From NCBI GenBank assembly GCA_024195585.1, contig SWBL01000090.1, positions 90,329 to 154,328 of the forward strand: a DNA stretch of 64,000 nucleotides, written 5' to 3'. This DNA is from Aureobasidium sp. EXF-3400 (Eukaryota; Ascomycota; Dothideomycetes; Dothideales; Saccotheciaceae). The position numbers and the translations under genes are program-made. Below the pieces are notes generated by a model. That model did not search any database. It saw only the letters and a program-made list of their open reading frames with translations, and was not told where the DNA came from. This document shows positions 21,800-33,406 of the stretch, piece by piece (position 1 is the stretch's first letter; every line of letters begins with the position of its first letter).

Positions 21800-22651
21800 G
21801 GGAGGTTGGGGTGCGAATCATGTCCAAGACAAGTCATGCCGACGAGGAGAACAAAACCTGAAGCAACGCCTCTTGAACAGGGCCGGCGGCCCGAATTTCA
21901 AGGAGATGCTCTCAAAACTTGGAAAGCAAACACAAAATCGACCTCGTATGAACGACCTTGTATTGACTAGAAAGCGAAAGATGATAGGCAAAGTGGGTGC
22001 CTGAGCAATAAAACCACAGCACTGTGACGTTTCGACAAACACGTTCCAGTTATCAGGGTGCAGGCAGCCCTAGTTGCATCGTTGTTATCTCGTGGTGATA
22101 ATAGCGTGGGAGCGGCCTATCGAACGAACTACACCACTATTTCGATGAAGATGAAGAGTTGGTCATATAAAATTAATTCTATGGTCAAGCCAACAGGGAC
22201 CAAAAGCACATCACTGACCAAGGAGAAAAAGGAGAGTCAACAGAACAGAGTTAGCTCAGATCCAGACTTCCGGGCGCAGAACGCTGGGATCTCCCGCTAG
22301 CCGGATTGTTTCACTTCACCTTGCAGGGGGCGTGCGCCTGCAGCAGCGCATGTTGCAAGATTGCCATTGGTTGAGACACGCATTGAGAGATGTTGCGCGG
22401 TCGTGAGACGGTGGGCGGCGGTCATGGAATGGTGAAGCGGTATGTGTTTGAAGACGAGGGCGTGGAATCTCAAGTCATCAAGAGATGGATGTCCTTTTGC
22501 TCGATGACAGACGGTCCGCGGACAAGAGTGAAACGGGCGCCAAGCTCTCGAGGCATTGGCATGATGATGCATGCTCTTTTGGTTCACAGGGGTTCCCTTT
22601 AGGGTAAGGGATATGGGGAACAGCTGGGTTTGGGGGAAGCTAAGTCTGCTT

Positions 22652-22688
22652 TTGTCACAGGTTAAAGCACTGGTTGTCACAGGTTAAA
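22652..22688. repeat. 15-bp direct repeat at 22-bp spacing
   Basis: TTGTCACAGGTTAAA occurs at 22652-22666 and again exactly at 22674-22688. The period of 22 nt is two helical turns, so two proteins could bind the same DNA face. It lies about 430 nt upstream of the poly-Q gene. Regulatory role is inference. Confidence 0.5.
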
Positions 22689-23120
22689 TCGTACAGAGGC
22701 CGTCTCGCTTGCCCTCTTTCAACGTAGATTTAGCAGACGTCGTCCGCCGTGCCCCTCGCGCGTGGCTGTCAACCCTTTTGAATTGACCTAGACTGACCGA
22801 TTTTTCCCGGCGTCTTTTTGTCTCTTGTTGCAACTGCCTAGGTATCCATTGCGTCCACCTCGTTCCCGCAGGGCTTGCTTCTCGCTCCCCCCAAAGCTCG
22901 ACTCGCCCTTCCCAGCAATTGTGCCAATACTCGTATCCTAGCCGCCTGTCCGATAACCAGCGCTTGCAAGGGAAACGCTGACTGCCGATCGCCGCATCTC
23001 TTCCGTCAATAGTGTGTGCCCTCGAGTCCACTGGTCGTGATCCTCTCTGACCCTGCAGCTGCCCGTCAATTGACATTATTATCAACATCATCGTCGTCGC
23101 CGCTTCCTCTGCTCGGCGCC

Positions 23121-24648
23121 ATGACGACCATTGTTGCCGCACCCGCCGCTCACGCTGTTCCCCGAGACCAAGGTCTTTCTAGCCTTGCCCATCTCGCTGC
23201 CTCTGCTCCACCCATGGCGACCAGAACCACTCCTCCAGGTACTAATGCGCCTGCTTCGGCCGAGCACTCTCCCAGATCTGCCCCCAGGCACAGTGTTGAG
23301 GATAACGTCTCTCCCAAAAGGTATGTCTCCTGCTTCTCTCTGACTATCACTCTGAATCTGTGTACTCATCTCTATCCATAGTGCTCGCGCTGCTGGACTG
23401 CGGTCCGTCACAAAGATCAAGAAGGAGCCACCAACGTCGCCCAACCCCTCAGCAAAACCTCGACCGAGACGACTCGACCTGTCGGTTCACGGAGCTACTG
23501 GTCGTGGCCCTCAGACTGCCCGGCCGGCACCTTTGACAGCCCGAGACTCGGCGGGGCTTGCTATTCACGACCTCGGAGTTGCGTGCTTGTCGCCAGGTTT
23601 CCAAACCCAGGACCCAACCATGCGCTCGCAGCTCCAACGCAGTCTGGACGTGAGAGAGCAGCAACGCCAGATCATAGAAGCGCGCCAGAAGGGCGTGAAG
23701 CCCCCAGTCGATGCTCCCGGCACTGGCCCTGGCGCCGAATCAGCACAATTTGGTGTGCCTCAAAGGACACCCTCGACATCGCGCAGAAAGGGTCCTCCGC
23801 CTGGCTTGTCAATCACCGCTCCCTCGGCTGCCACCTTTTCAACCGAACGCGTCATTCAGTCCGCTCCATTGCACCATTCGTTCACAGGCTTGCGCCCACA
23901 TGCTCATCAGCCTAGTGGTCTTAGCCAGACGAGCCATATTCACCATGTTCCTGCCACACAGACAGCCAATCGTCTTCCTCCAATCTCGGACGTCTTCGCT
24001 CACGATAGCCTTCAAGCTCCTCCTTCCGCTCGCCCGCCAACCGCCATGTTCGCGACTGGTCACTCCCCCAGCATCGGTCCTCCACCTCTTCAGAGCCCCG
24101 GCATGATGCAGCAGCAACAACAGCATCAGCAGCAACAACAACAACAACAACAACAGCAGCCACACCGGGAGCAGCACCAGCACAGCCAGGGACCGCTCAC
24201 AGGACGCGGCAGAGAGTTTAAAAGCGCAGAAGAAGCCGTACAAGAAATGTCTCGTGGACGTGAAGATCTGCTGCCCAAGATCGTCCACTATGGCGGTGCA
24301 CAACCACCCACGCCTCCATCGCCCATGCCTTCGAGTCAGCAAGCTCAACATCCTGGTCACACACAATCGTATCCTCATCCCCAACAGCGTCAATCGCCCC
24401 ACGCCTCGGGAGCCGCAAGGGTAGATGCCCTTAGGTCGGAGCACAGCCAATCCCAGATGGCTGGCAGAAGACGTCCTCGCGACGAATACGAGCGCGAACA
24501 CGGTAGTCCCCTGGGACAACAGGAAGCCAAACGAGCCACATATCATCCTGATGCCAGCACCGACTGGCGTTCGGGCATGAGCAATCAAGAAAAGAGAGAT
24601 GAATTCCTGCGCTTGTGCTCGCGCGCGTGGGACCTGTTCCATTCATGA
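23121..24648 (+). CDS. Poly-Gln, disordered conserved fungal protein
   Basis: Exons 23121-23320 and 23382-24648 give 488 aa. I do not recognise a catalytic domain. Most of the protein is rich in Pro, Ser, Gln, His and Arg and looks disordered. A glutamine tract interrupted by His sits near 24108-24163. Better ordered blocks are SVTKIKKEPP (a sumoylation-like K-x-E), DSAGLAIHDLGVACLSPGF followed by a basic helix with REQQRQIIEARQ, and a C-terminal helix NQEKRDEFLRLCSRAWDLFHS. The pattern suits a nuclear or chromatin-associated adaptor, but that is a guess. A long pyrimidine-rich leader precedes the ATG. Confidence 0.75.
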
Positions 24649-25596
24649 TTACGATTGTGGATCACGACTACGTGGGCAAAGGCATTTCAAGGTTTCTATT
24701 TGCATATCATCGGCATTTGTGCACGCCATTTATATCATCATCTGGATCATTTATTTCTAACATGCACGGGAGTTTCATGGGAAGAGGAGTTGAAGGCGGA
24801 AAAGATGGAAGTATACACGTCTTTTTTTGTACTGTGATTAGGGAAAGGTATCTGGAGTGGTTTCGATTTTGCGGTCTTCTGTTGCGTCTATTTGCGATGG
24901 TCCGATTTCATGACGACCTCGATTTTGATGTTTCTGTCTGTTCTCTCACTATATCCCCTTCTCTTCTTTCTTACATTTCAAGCTGGTGGAATGTTTTTCT
25001 GCTGTATCTTTTGTTCTTTCACGAGCCGAAGCCAGACGGCGAGAAGTCAGATGTATCGACATCCTTACCGTCTAATAGTAATGCTCCATCTTTATCAACC
25101 AATATTGTCTTCACTTCAACCTCCTTGGTTCCGGTGGCACAAAGCGAAGAATATCTATAAATGGAAAATCCGGCCCTCCAAAGTGTTACGGAATATGCCA
25201 AGTATGGGTCAATCGTCATGAGGTCTAATGCAACCCGAGACCATGTTTCGGAAGTGCATGCAAGGCGACATGTCACAAATGCACGTCAGCAATTCTGGCA
25301 ATGAGAAAACGCCATGGCATGTGGCATAAGGCCTGAAGGGAGAGCTGGTTCTTAAGTCTCCCTGAGGCTTGTTCCAGGCTTGTTCCATGTGGTTTCCAAC
25401 TGCCTGCAACCCACAAGGATCGAGCATTACCCCTGCGCTTTGCACGACTTGAACATTGCTCTGGGATAAGGTCGTGCTTCGCTAGGTGGTCGGGAAAGAC
25501 ATCAAGATTGGCTTGAAAGTAGCCGGGAAGTGGCAATGAATGTGCCTCCTCGCCAGAGTATCGGGAGTTGGCACAAAGCTGGGGCATGTGTTCTCC
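24649..25596. other. Convergent intergenic region
   Basis: 948 nt between convergent 3' ends. A T-rich tract (24700-25020) is probably the 3' UTR of the poly-Q gene. No gene is supported; the 181-codon open frame at 24615-25160 is low-complexity and overlaps the upstream stop region. Confidence 0.55.
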
Positions 25597-26163
25597 TCAA
25601 GGCTTTTGGTCCGACTGAGCGGTGTCTGGAGGCGGAGTTCGCAAGCTGTCTGGTTGCACTTGGATGTCGCGTGTCTCATGGTCCTCATGGCCTTGGTCCT
25701 CGTGAATTTCGGAGTCTTCGATTTCGACGTCGTCACCGTGGTCGAGCTTGCGATACTTTCTCCTGGCTTTTTTATTCTTGCTTGCCTTTTTCTTTTTTTC
25801 TTTCTCAGCTTTCAAGGCAGCGCGACTCTGATCTCCCATGACCAAGAGCTCGACCCTCTCTGCCAGTATGCGCCGTGCAATCTTGCGATTTTGACTCCTC
25901 GAGCGGGTCTCCTGGCATTTTATGACGAGGCCAGTGGGCAGGTGTTTCAACTGTACTGCCGAAGAAGTTTTGTTGATCTTTTGACCGCCGGGACCAGTGC
26001 CTTTGAGGAAGGCTTCTGTGATGTCGCTCTCGAGGATGGTGGGTCGTGGTGGAAGTGGTTTTTGGGAGAGGGTAGTTGTTGTGGTGAAGAGGGCACGGGG
26101 CGTAGATGGACGGGTGGAGTGTAGGGGCCTCGTCGAGAGGAACAGGCGACGTAGCGGTAGCAT
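25597..26163 (-). CDS. Mitochondrial GGQ release-factor-like protein (Rso55/MTRFR type)
   Basis: Single exon, 188 aa from the ATG at 26163. The N-terminus MLPLRRLFLSTRPLHSTRPS is Arg/Ser-rich with no acidic residue, as in a mitochondrial presequence. The RF-1 domain core is TGPGGQKINKTSSAVQL with the GGQ at residues 59-61, followed by LPTGLVIKCQETRSRSQNR and a Lys-rich helix. Family members such as yeast Rso55 and human MTRFR/C12orf65 lack codon-recognition domains and rescue stalled mitoribosomes by peptidyl-tRNA hydrolysis. The tail of about 65 residues is acidic and His-rich and is probably disordered. The gene is divergent from the SPT small-subunit gene. Confidence 0.87.
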   Translation of the reverse strand: MLPLRRLFLSTRPLHSTRPSTPRALFTTTTTLSQKPLPPRPTILESDITEAFLKGTGPGGQKINKTSSAVQLKHLPTGLVIKCQETRSRSQNRKIARRILAERVELLVMGDQSRAALKAEKEKKKKASKNKKARRKYRKLDHGDDVEIEDSEIHEDQGHEDHETRDIQVQPDSLRTPPPDTAQSDQKP

Positions 26164-26598
26164 TGGACTCGTATCTTGCCGTCTGCTGGAGATGGCTATA
26201 CGTAGATTTGAGGGAAGAACGAACAACAGACGTCATGGCAAGCACGAATGAGCGGCGCTGGCCTGGCGGGACCGGGGCTCGGATGTCGACTCCCGGACCG
26301 GCGCTTCTCCTGAAGTCAAAGGGTCCAAACAACTGCATCTTTCATCTCGGTACTTTTGGTCACCCTGCACTTCTTCCGCCCTTACCCTTTTGCGCTCTTG
26401 TCGTCTTTCGCCCTTGCCCTTGCCCTTGGTCACTCGCGACTTCTGTACCTCTACACCAGCACCAATCGCCCCTGGATCCGCCGCCCAGACTCAGACAGCT
26501 CGCTAAATCACCAGATAAACACACACGGCCAGAGCGCATACCACGATCGCATGTGCGCTTCCATCCACCAACTCTCAAGTCCTACGACAAGCACCATC
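26164..26598. other. Divergent promoter, release factor/SPT subunit
   Basis: 435 nt shared between two divergent starts. Pyrimidine-rich toward the right-hand gene. No clear TATA box. Open frames crossing it are by-products of low complexity. Confidence 0.55.
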
Positions 26599-27038
26599 AT
26601 GTTGTCCGCACCCATCACTCTCCCCACCGTCTTTGCTGGCGCCGCCGTAATCTTTCTCTTCGCCCTTGCTTTGTACCCTTCCTCACTGTTGCGCTGGTTC
26701 CAACGCAAGCGCTATCAATATGAAGTCACTTTTTCGCTATACATGTTGAGCCCGACCGAGAAGTTCATCTTCAGTGAGTTCGCCTTCTGCTCGGTGCCAT
26801 CAACCCCATCATTCTTAACCGCAACCCAACTCTAGACTCCATCCTCTTCCTCTTCCTAGCCATGGTCTCGATCGCCGTTGCATTGTATCTGCCCCGTCAT
26901 GTCAGAATCATTGCCCATCGCGCTTATTACTACGTCTCGGGGGATGTGCTGAAAAATGGCACAACGAATGCTGTCTTGGGCACAACGGCTGATATTTTGA
27001 CACCGACCACTGTTGCCGAAGTTGCTGGTAGCGCTTGA
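26599..27038 (+). CDS. Small subunit of serine palmitoyltransferase-like protein
   Basis: Exons 26599-26773 and 26836-27038 give 125 aa. The core YEVTFSLYMLSPTEKFIFNS and the following hydrophobic LFLFLAMVSIAVALYLPRHV match the ssSPT-like family (PF11779), whose members bind and stimulate the Lcb1/Lcb2 enzyme in the ER for sphingolipid synthesis. A first hydrophobic segment spans residues 5-32, so two membrane helices are likely. The intron splits the Asn of IFNS, supporting the join. An in-frame ATG 16 codons upstream, near 26551, could add a short head; the start at 26599 is preferred for its CATC-ATG leader and family length. Confidence 0.75.
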
Positions 27039-27621
27039 ACGCCACCACACCTTATATCTGTACCAGCTCCTTTTCTTCAGGCTTTCTGAGTAGCAATCAA
27101 GAGGGGATAGTATCCTGTTGCGCTGGAGGAAAATACACCAAGAATCATGAGGCAGCTTTCCCCCTCTACTTCTTCGCATACGGCTTTTTAATCAACGACA
27201 CTACTAGACGAGCGTTTCAGCAAGAAACCCCCTCTGCGCCCTTGGAACCTATGTTCTGGCAAGGATGCCTGGTCGACATCGATCGACCACACTTGCTGTC
27301 TTGTTTCCCTTTAATTTACGCGCCCGTTCTCTCTCAATACTTTGTATAGAAGTGTACGCAGTTGTCCACAGCACGAGGAAGATGGCATTACCAGCTTTAG
27401 ACAAACAAGGGTCGAGTTGAACTCGAAATTTATGTCGTTCTGCATGCGCAACAGCATGCAGACACGGTCAAGTGCTGCTGGAATGTTTCAATAATTTATT
27501 GATCTGGCATCTTGGACTTCTGGTTGGAAGAGCACACTGCAATACTAAAATCCCTTTTAAGCCTGTCTTTTGATGAGAGTGTACAAGTAAGCTCTGAAGA
27601 AAACCATGGTCTACACGACCC
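27039..27621. other. Convergent intergenic region
   Basis: 583 nt between the 3' ends of the SPT-subunit gene and crt10. No gene is seen; the open frame at 27035-27349 starts inside the upstream stop region and has no motif. Confidence 0.55.
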
Positions 27622-29792
27622 TTAGATGGCCATCAAGTCCAAGTCGAATTGATTTCTTGTTGGCTTCCCAATTTCATATGCCAAAATGGACAGGTCCTGG
27701 TAATGAACGAGTAGACGCCATCTTTTGAGACCATCTTCAACATGCTCAGTTCCCTGCACAGGTCCCACGGCGATACCGTGGATTCCAGCTTTTGGCCGGT
27801 GGCCAGCTTCTTCCTGGCTGGGCAGAGGTAGGATGTGATCTACTCTGTAACCATAGATGCGTTTTTCCATTCGTGCTTTGTCAAGCGGTGCTTGGTTGAC
27901 TTCGACCCGTTCATAGTCAAGCATTCGAGCGACAGTTTGTGTAAGAGACAAAATGGCAACGCGACCTTTTTGTGTCGCAATGATCACAACTCCTAGACTC
28001 GGAATCTGTGCGTACATGTTGATGCGGCCGAACTTGCCGGATCCGGTTTCAAAAGCCACAGGCACTTGTTGTTCAAATAGACGTCTTGTAGAAGGCATAG
28101 GTAAGTGATCCCAGGCCTTGCTGTTCGGTGCTGGTTGATAGAGGTAGATGTCCTTGAACGAGAGCTGTAGTATTGGACACGGAAGGTCGCCACACATACT
28201 GTCACCACGTCTGAACCGAGCTCCAGGTCTATGGTTTGAGGTTAGAAATGATAATTTCTGAAAGTTGAACGCAAACTTACTTTGGTTTCTCGATCTGGCA
28301 GATGGTTCCATCTCGCCTCGTGAACGCCACATGTGTGTCCTCAGCAGAATCGTAGCCATTCTCGTAACTGTCGTCGCTGTCCCACGGGTCGTTCTCCTCG
28401 TTGCTCTCTTCTGTTTCTTCTTCTTCTTCCTCTTCCTCTTCTTCTTCCTCTTCCTCTTCTTGTCCCTCTTCTTCGCTACTTCTGTCGGCATCTGTGTTGG
28501 TCCGCCTAACAGAATGTCTACCCGAAGATTCATGGTTTCTGTGCCGTGGTAGTTCTAGAGGATAGGCAAAATTGCCGTTGCTCACCTCGACCGGACGTCC
28601 CACATCTTTGAAAGGACGACGGACGTGATGAATACAGTCCACCGTCTTTCCTAGATCCCAAATGGCATTGTCTTTCTCTTTCTCTAAGTCTAAGCCAGCC
28701 TGATTCAAAGGAACACCCAAAGCTTCCTCGATCGTGGTCGTGGTCCGAAAAGAAAGTGGATCCAGGAACAACAGACCCCAGACTCCGTTACGATCATCGA
28801 ACCTATCTCTGGGTACCTGAAAGACAGGAGGACTAAGAGCGGTATTGACGAGTTGATTCAACTGCAGGCTGTGTACGTCCCACGCGGCGACTTGTCCGAG
28901 AAGATCCGCTGTCAACAGCCATCTACCGGCAGGATCGTGGCCAGTGTTACAGAAGCAAATATCCGGCAAGTTGTGTGTTCCTCCCGAATGAGCCAATATA
29001 CGCACATCGTTCCGGTGTCTGTCATTTGGCGGAACCACTCCGCTCATGCCGTAATAATAGACCTCGTCTTCGTCGGAAATCTCACCATCGTCATCTGGGT
29101 CACCATCGGTAAGGGCAAAGGTGAAGACTGTGGTGGCATGTGTGTTGGCGCTCACAGCAATCATGCGAGCCGTGCTGTGTATAGCCAATCCCCAGGCACT
29201 CAATCCCACACTCCTGTGAAAGAACGGCTTGATGTCGGTAGACAAGATGCCAAGAGTGCTATCATAGTAGGCTCGCTTCTCAATGGCGCTGTGTATATGC
29301 CGTGTGTAGTATGCCTCAACGTCGCCATCATCTCTAACAAGAGCAACCACTTCTTCATTGCCTAGTGACTGCACCAGTAGTTTGTTAATAGCGCGAGTGC
29401 CGTAACCTGCGTAGCGTCCATAAAGTCTTTGTTCTTCGGGAGTTTTTGGTTTTGGATCTGTGTGTATTATCAAAAGTGGTTCCTGCTCAATTCTCTGAGA
29501 TGGGAATTGTGGCTCATAGACGTAGATGTTGTCAACATAGGCAACAAAGTAGAGGTTGTAGACATGAGAAAGACCGGTCTGGTCCATTCATGAGCGATAA
29601 GTCTTGTCGTATCCTGGTCATATTACGCACCGCGTTGCATGGGACCTTGAATGATCCCGATGATAGCTCGGAGCATGCTGGCACTTTGTCATCACGCCTT
29701 CTGTTGTGCGGAAATCGATCTTTGAAGAATTGCGCCCCTGTGACAGCGAGGCTGACCTCCTTGAACGGTCGTTTACCTTGATCTTGCGACAT
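27622..29792 (-). CDS. crt10: Crt10-like regulator of ribonucleotide reductase genes
   Basis: Three exons on the minus strand: 29792-29631, 29578-28281, 28228-27622; 688 aa. The protein fits the CRT10 family (PF08728), WD40-like proteins linked in yeast to repression of RNR2/RNR3 and to Rtt101 ubiquitin ligase. Recognisable blocks are YNLYFVAYVDNIYVYEP at the N-terminus, WGLAIHSTARMIAVSAN, HNLPDICFCN with GRWLLTADLLGQVAAWD (a WD-repeat end), and GVWGLLFLDP. An acidic tract of about 25 Glu-rich residues, coded by the TTC-rich repeat near 28410-28465, interrupts the propeller. The tail has GVVIIATQKGRVAILSL. The first donor is GTGCGT. Confidence 0.8.
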
Positions 29793-31369
29793 GTTGATTT
29801 AGTTAATCAATACAGCGCGCCATGAACCAAAGAATGAGGATCGATTTAAGCGCCGAGCTGGCGAATAAATTTAAAGCAGGTGATATGATTTGGCGGCAGT
29901 GTGCCTGTGAGCGAATGTAAAGCCTGACACTAGTCGAGCAGGTCGTCTCTAGTCTGTCTCGCTCGCACTGTTACCACAATGACATGTCGCTGGCCCTCTC
30001 TGCTGATGACAGTCGTCGCGTCGATGACTGCTCGAGATTTCGCGGATGGCTGTTGCTGACACAGGTTGGTTGCTGTTGGCAACATCAGCAGGCAGGGGTG
30101 TTAGTGACGCCCAGCGCGGTAAAGCATCATCATTCCCATCCATCTTATCAACATGGCATGGTTGCATGCTGTGCCCCACCACGCTATACATCACGTTCGC
30201 TACAGGACTGTATTATTCCAGTCATAGCCAATAGGCCACCTCTCGGACTTCCAGCGCCAGGGTTAAGCCACAAAGCTACGACCCCCTTGCAAGTCATCGA
30301 TATCGCTGCTTGCAGATTCTCACTCAGATTGGCTGATTCGCTACACACAATCAGGCACCTTCAACGCTTCGTCCCATTGTGCATGTAGCCGCACTTGGCT
30401 GCTTTGATGCTGCAGCGAGTTTGCCACCATCTTCTCGCAGCGACGTAAGTGGTTCGAAGGATCGACCATATCGTACAACATGAGTTATACTGTAGCTTCC
30501 TCACCGGCCTCGAACTCCGCCAAAGCTAGGTGGATCGTCCCTCTATCGGAGTCGGACCCGGCCTACCTTGTGCATACTCGATATGTTGTGTGGAATGTTA
30601 CGGCTCATGTCTACGAGTCTGATAGATAATCCATCCTTTCAGAGGCACAGAGCTCGTCATCGTACATGCATCGCGATTACTCCTGGTGCCATCGCTTGCT
30701 TGTCTGGTCGTCGGCAGATCGGATCAACTCTGGTAGCATGGCGTCCGATTACGTTCTCACTTTGTGACATGTTGAAAAAATACACTCGCTAACCTACATG
30801 TACTTTGGCCCCATGCGTCTACCGAGTAAGATCAGGCCATTCCTTCCGAGCAACTAGAGCATCAGGTATATCTTCACGTAGAGTAATTCTCTAACTTAAC
30901 ATAGACATGATCGTAATACTGCATCTTATTCGCGAGGCCCGGGATCTCTGCTTCTGCTTGCTCCCTAGCCTGTAGAGAAGCATAGTCGACCGACCATCAT
31001 CTCGTCTCAGCCACACTTGCCGGATCTCCAACTGTCAACCACCAAAGACCGCAAGCGAGCGATGTAGGTTGTCTGTTGACGATGCATTCGACGCATGAAT
31101 CATTGCCCGAGCAGAGTTTCCCAGCCGGCCTAGCAATATCACGAGCCGTTATGCTACTTTGCGAGCATGTGGATGGTGTCGAGGCTCTGTCCGAGTTCTA
31201 ACTTATAAGTCCATCGAAACCTCCACTTGTCAGTCTCTCTGTGCTCTTCGCAATACTATACAGTTCAAGATCGAAACTCTATCTCGTTCTGATGAGATAA
31301 CGTTGAACCTTCTCCAAGCCTCAATGATCCTGACTTGTCACCATCGCCCTGCCGATTCTAGTCACAACC
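29793..31369. other. Intergenic region between crt10 and orphan ORF
   Basis: 1577 nt. No supported gene, tRNA or 5S rRNA is seen. Frames at 29984-30388 and 30568-30792 have no motif and uneven codon use. Because a GH3 tail-like ORF follows, I looked for GH3 catalytic motifs here and found none. Confidence 0.5.
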
Positions 31370-31924
31370 ATGACTGACATCAAACCAATATCGACGTGCA
31401 CAACTGTCGAGAGCCATCCTTCCAACGTCCGCTTCATTCAATCTTCTTCGTCCAGCCTACACACTCTCAACACCCTTCCAACGGACCAAATCATTGTTCT
31501 GTTCACACCAGCAATTCCTTCAACTGATGGTCAAGAAGACCCTTTCGAATGCTTGGGCCGCTCTCTCAGCAAGCGACACTCCCGCATTCGACATGTACCA
31601 TTTGTTGCAAAAGTCGGTCTGACAGACCTCCATGTTGCGTGGATACGAAAAGCGGGAGCTATCGTCGTTGTCAATTGCGACCCGACTCTATTGATCGACA
31701 CCAAAACTAACAACAATATGCCTTGTCAGGCCAAGTTCGCCACTCAAGCAGCGAATATGCTGCACAATGTTCGTGGCGGGTCGCAAGTGCCGCTATCCGG
31801 TGTCTACATTAGCCCTTGCTCTGCATCACCAACAGGTACAAGTGGCTACGACAATGTGGTCGTGTGCTCTTCTTACTCGGAGGCGATAATGGAGAAAGCC
31901 GCATCTATGTTGATGTGCCAATAA
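31370..31924 (+). CDS. Small orphan protein resembling the tail of fungal GH3 N-acetylglucosaminidases
   Basis: Single exon, 184 aa. The ATG has a good context (CAACC-ATG-A). The middle shows IIVLFTPAIP, DPFECLGRSLSKRHSRIRHVPF and HVAWIRKAGAIVVVNCD. From memory this pattern (a DPFEPLGRAL-SK-H-IRHVPY block followed by a beta strand and a Ser/Thr-rich Rossmann-like end) resembles the C-terminal accessory domain of NagZ-like GH3 proteins in Pezizomycotina. The catalytic barrel is absent, so this would be a detached copy. The match is from memory and may be wrong; otherwise the protein is uncharacterised. It has no signal peptide. Confidence 0.5.
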   Translation: MTDIKPISTCTTVESHPSNVRFIQSSSSSLHTLNTLPTDQIIVLFTPAIPSTDGQEDPFECLGRSLSKRHSRIRHVPFVAKVGLTDLHVAWIRKAGAIVVVNCDPTLLIDTKTNNNMPCQAKFATQAANMLHNVRGGSQVPLSGVYISPCSASPTGTSGYDNVVVCSSYSEAIMEKAASMLMCQ

Positions 31925-33406
31925 CTGCTCGGGGCCCGGAGACATGGTCAAGATGTGCTTAAGAGCTGCGACTTCGCCATCGGAAGCTCATCACGAATGT
32001 CTGATTGGTGGAGCAAGATGGAGCGCCTGTGTTGAGGTTGCAACATCACGTAATGGTTATGTACAGGGGCTTTCGTATTAGGGATAGTGGTCAACTGCTA
32101 AACATGCCATTGTTGTTGGGTTGACAGAATGCCATGGTCTATCTGCATCTCGAGGTCTATCCTATCTGTGTGTGGATCAGCGTTAGCTACTACTTGATGA
32201 ACTTAGCAGAATGTCATTCCGTGAAGTTTTCTTATTCGATTCAGTCGTCGCAAACTTTTTCCTGCTGTATATATGCAGGATGGCTCGCAGTAGCTGCAGA
32301 ATTGGGTAAATCTAGACTCATCCATGCCATTCTCTCATGCGAACCCCTCCTTGGCCTCGACGAATTTCATGCCGATCCAGAGATCGATGACAAGCAAGGG
32401 GCCTTCCCGAAGAAGCATGCAGACATGCGCATATGCGGGTCTGTCGAAGTGCATGTCCGATGCAAGCCAACGAATGCAACATGCGTATCAAATTGGCAAG
32501 CACAGACGAGCGAAGAGAAAAAGACGTCCACGGCACCCTAACCGCCGCCGAGGAGAAGGTATAGCAGAGATCAACATCAACGCCTCTTTAGTTCTTCATT
32601 TCGAAGAATTAAATCGCGCGCAAGCTTGGTATCCGTGAATGTCATCTGTTCATATGCGATCGATTGCGAGTCATGGCATGCACGGCAGACCCGCTCGTTG
32701 CTTTCCAGCAAGTCCAGCCAAGGAGAGACGCGAAGACAAATTCTTGAGAGGTTCGTTCGTCGAGCGATTGTGAAGAGCTGCAGGCCTTGCAAAGAAAGAA
32801 AACATGCAGGCGCGTGAGTAATCGACTGTGGTGAAGGATCACCACTCACTCTCTTACAACGGGGTTGCAACACCTCCGGTGACCAGACCGTATCCCCGAA
32901 CGACGCTAATCATTGCGCTTGACCGGCTGACTATAATTACCCGTCAGTATTGTAATCACCCTGTCGTGGTTCACGGGGTCTTGTCTCAGGTGATTGCATG
33001 GGGCGGCACCATCCTATCATACTCTGCATGCGTTGTACTTGGTTCGATAAGTGTTTTCAAGCGAAACCCTTGTTCAGGTTGCTGTACGTTTTGGCTTGGT
33101 GTACCAGGATGCTGTATATTTCGTGGCGCTCTACGTGTAGCTTCTAAACCGCCTCAATATCTATTCATGACGTCGCAAATTGCAGACTCCCTCGGGCCTA
33201 GACATCATCTAGCACGCCGTGACCTTTCAGTCGGTATTTGGGCTCGCTGCGTGACGTCGAAGCCCGGCCCTGATGGGGGCGCGAAGACGAGTGGTACGTT
33301 GTTTGATGCGAGAACAAGGGACGTGCTGAATGAGCTGGCTGAGACAGTGCCTCATAGGGTTGATTAGGTGGCCTGGCAGTAGGGGAGAATGCTAAAGGCT
33401 GAAGAC
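31925..33406. other. Intergenic region, orphan ORF to LOG gene
   Basis: 1482 nt between convergent 3' ends. No supported gene. The 179-codon frame at 32828-33367 starts with GTG and has no recognisable motif. Confidence 0.5.

Larger units (their letters stand above)
18110..23120. other. 5-kb gene-free island
   Basis: No frame in this stretch shows a known motif, steady codon use or plausible splice-joined domain. The longest open frames are near 100-240 codons and conflict with each other. Included are a T12 run at 18712-18723, an 11-bp tandem repeat at 21778 and a 15-bp direct repeat at 22652. The last 430 nt are the pyrimidine-rich promoter and leader of the next gene. It could be decayed DNA, a regulatory region, or hold non-coding RNA; I see no transposon ends or long terminal repeats. 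Confidence 0.5.

Noticed and set aside
23839..24642. 267-codon open frame on the minus strand
   Set aside because: Antisense to the poly-Q gene; its Leu runs are the shadow of CAG/CAA repeats.
24615..25160. 181-codon frame after the poly-Q gene
   Set aside because: It overlaps the end of the upstream coding region, is hydrophobic low-complexity from a T-rich 3' UTR, and has no known motif.
25540..26124. 194-codon plus-strand frame
   Set aside because: Antisense to the GGQ release-factor gene, whose sense motif and presequence are clear.
32828..33367. 179-codon frame
   Set aside because: Starts with GTG, shows no motif or codon bias, and no splice or promoter support is visible.
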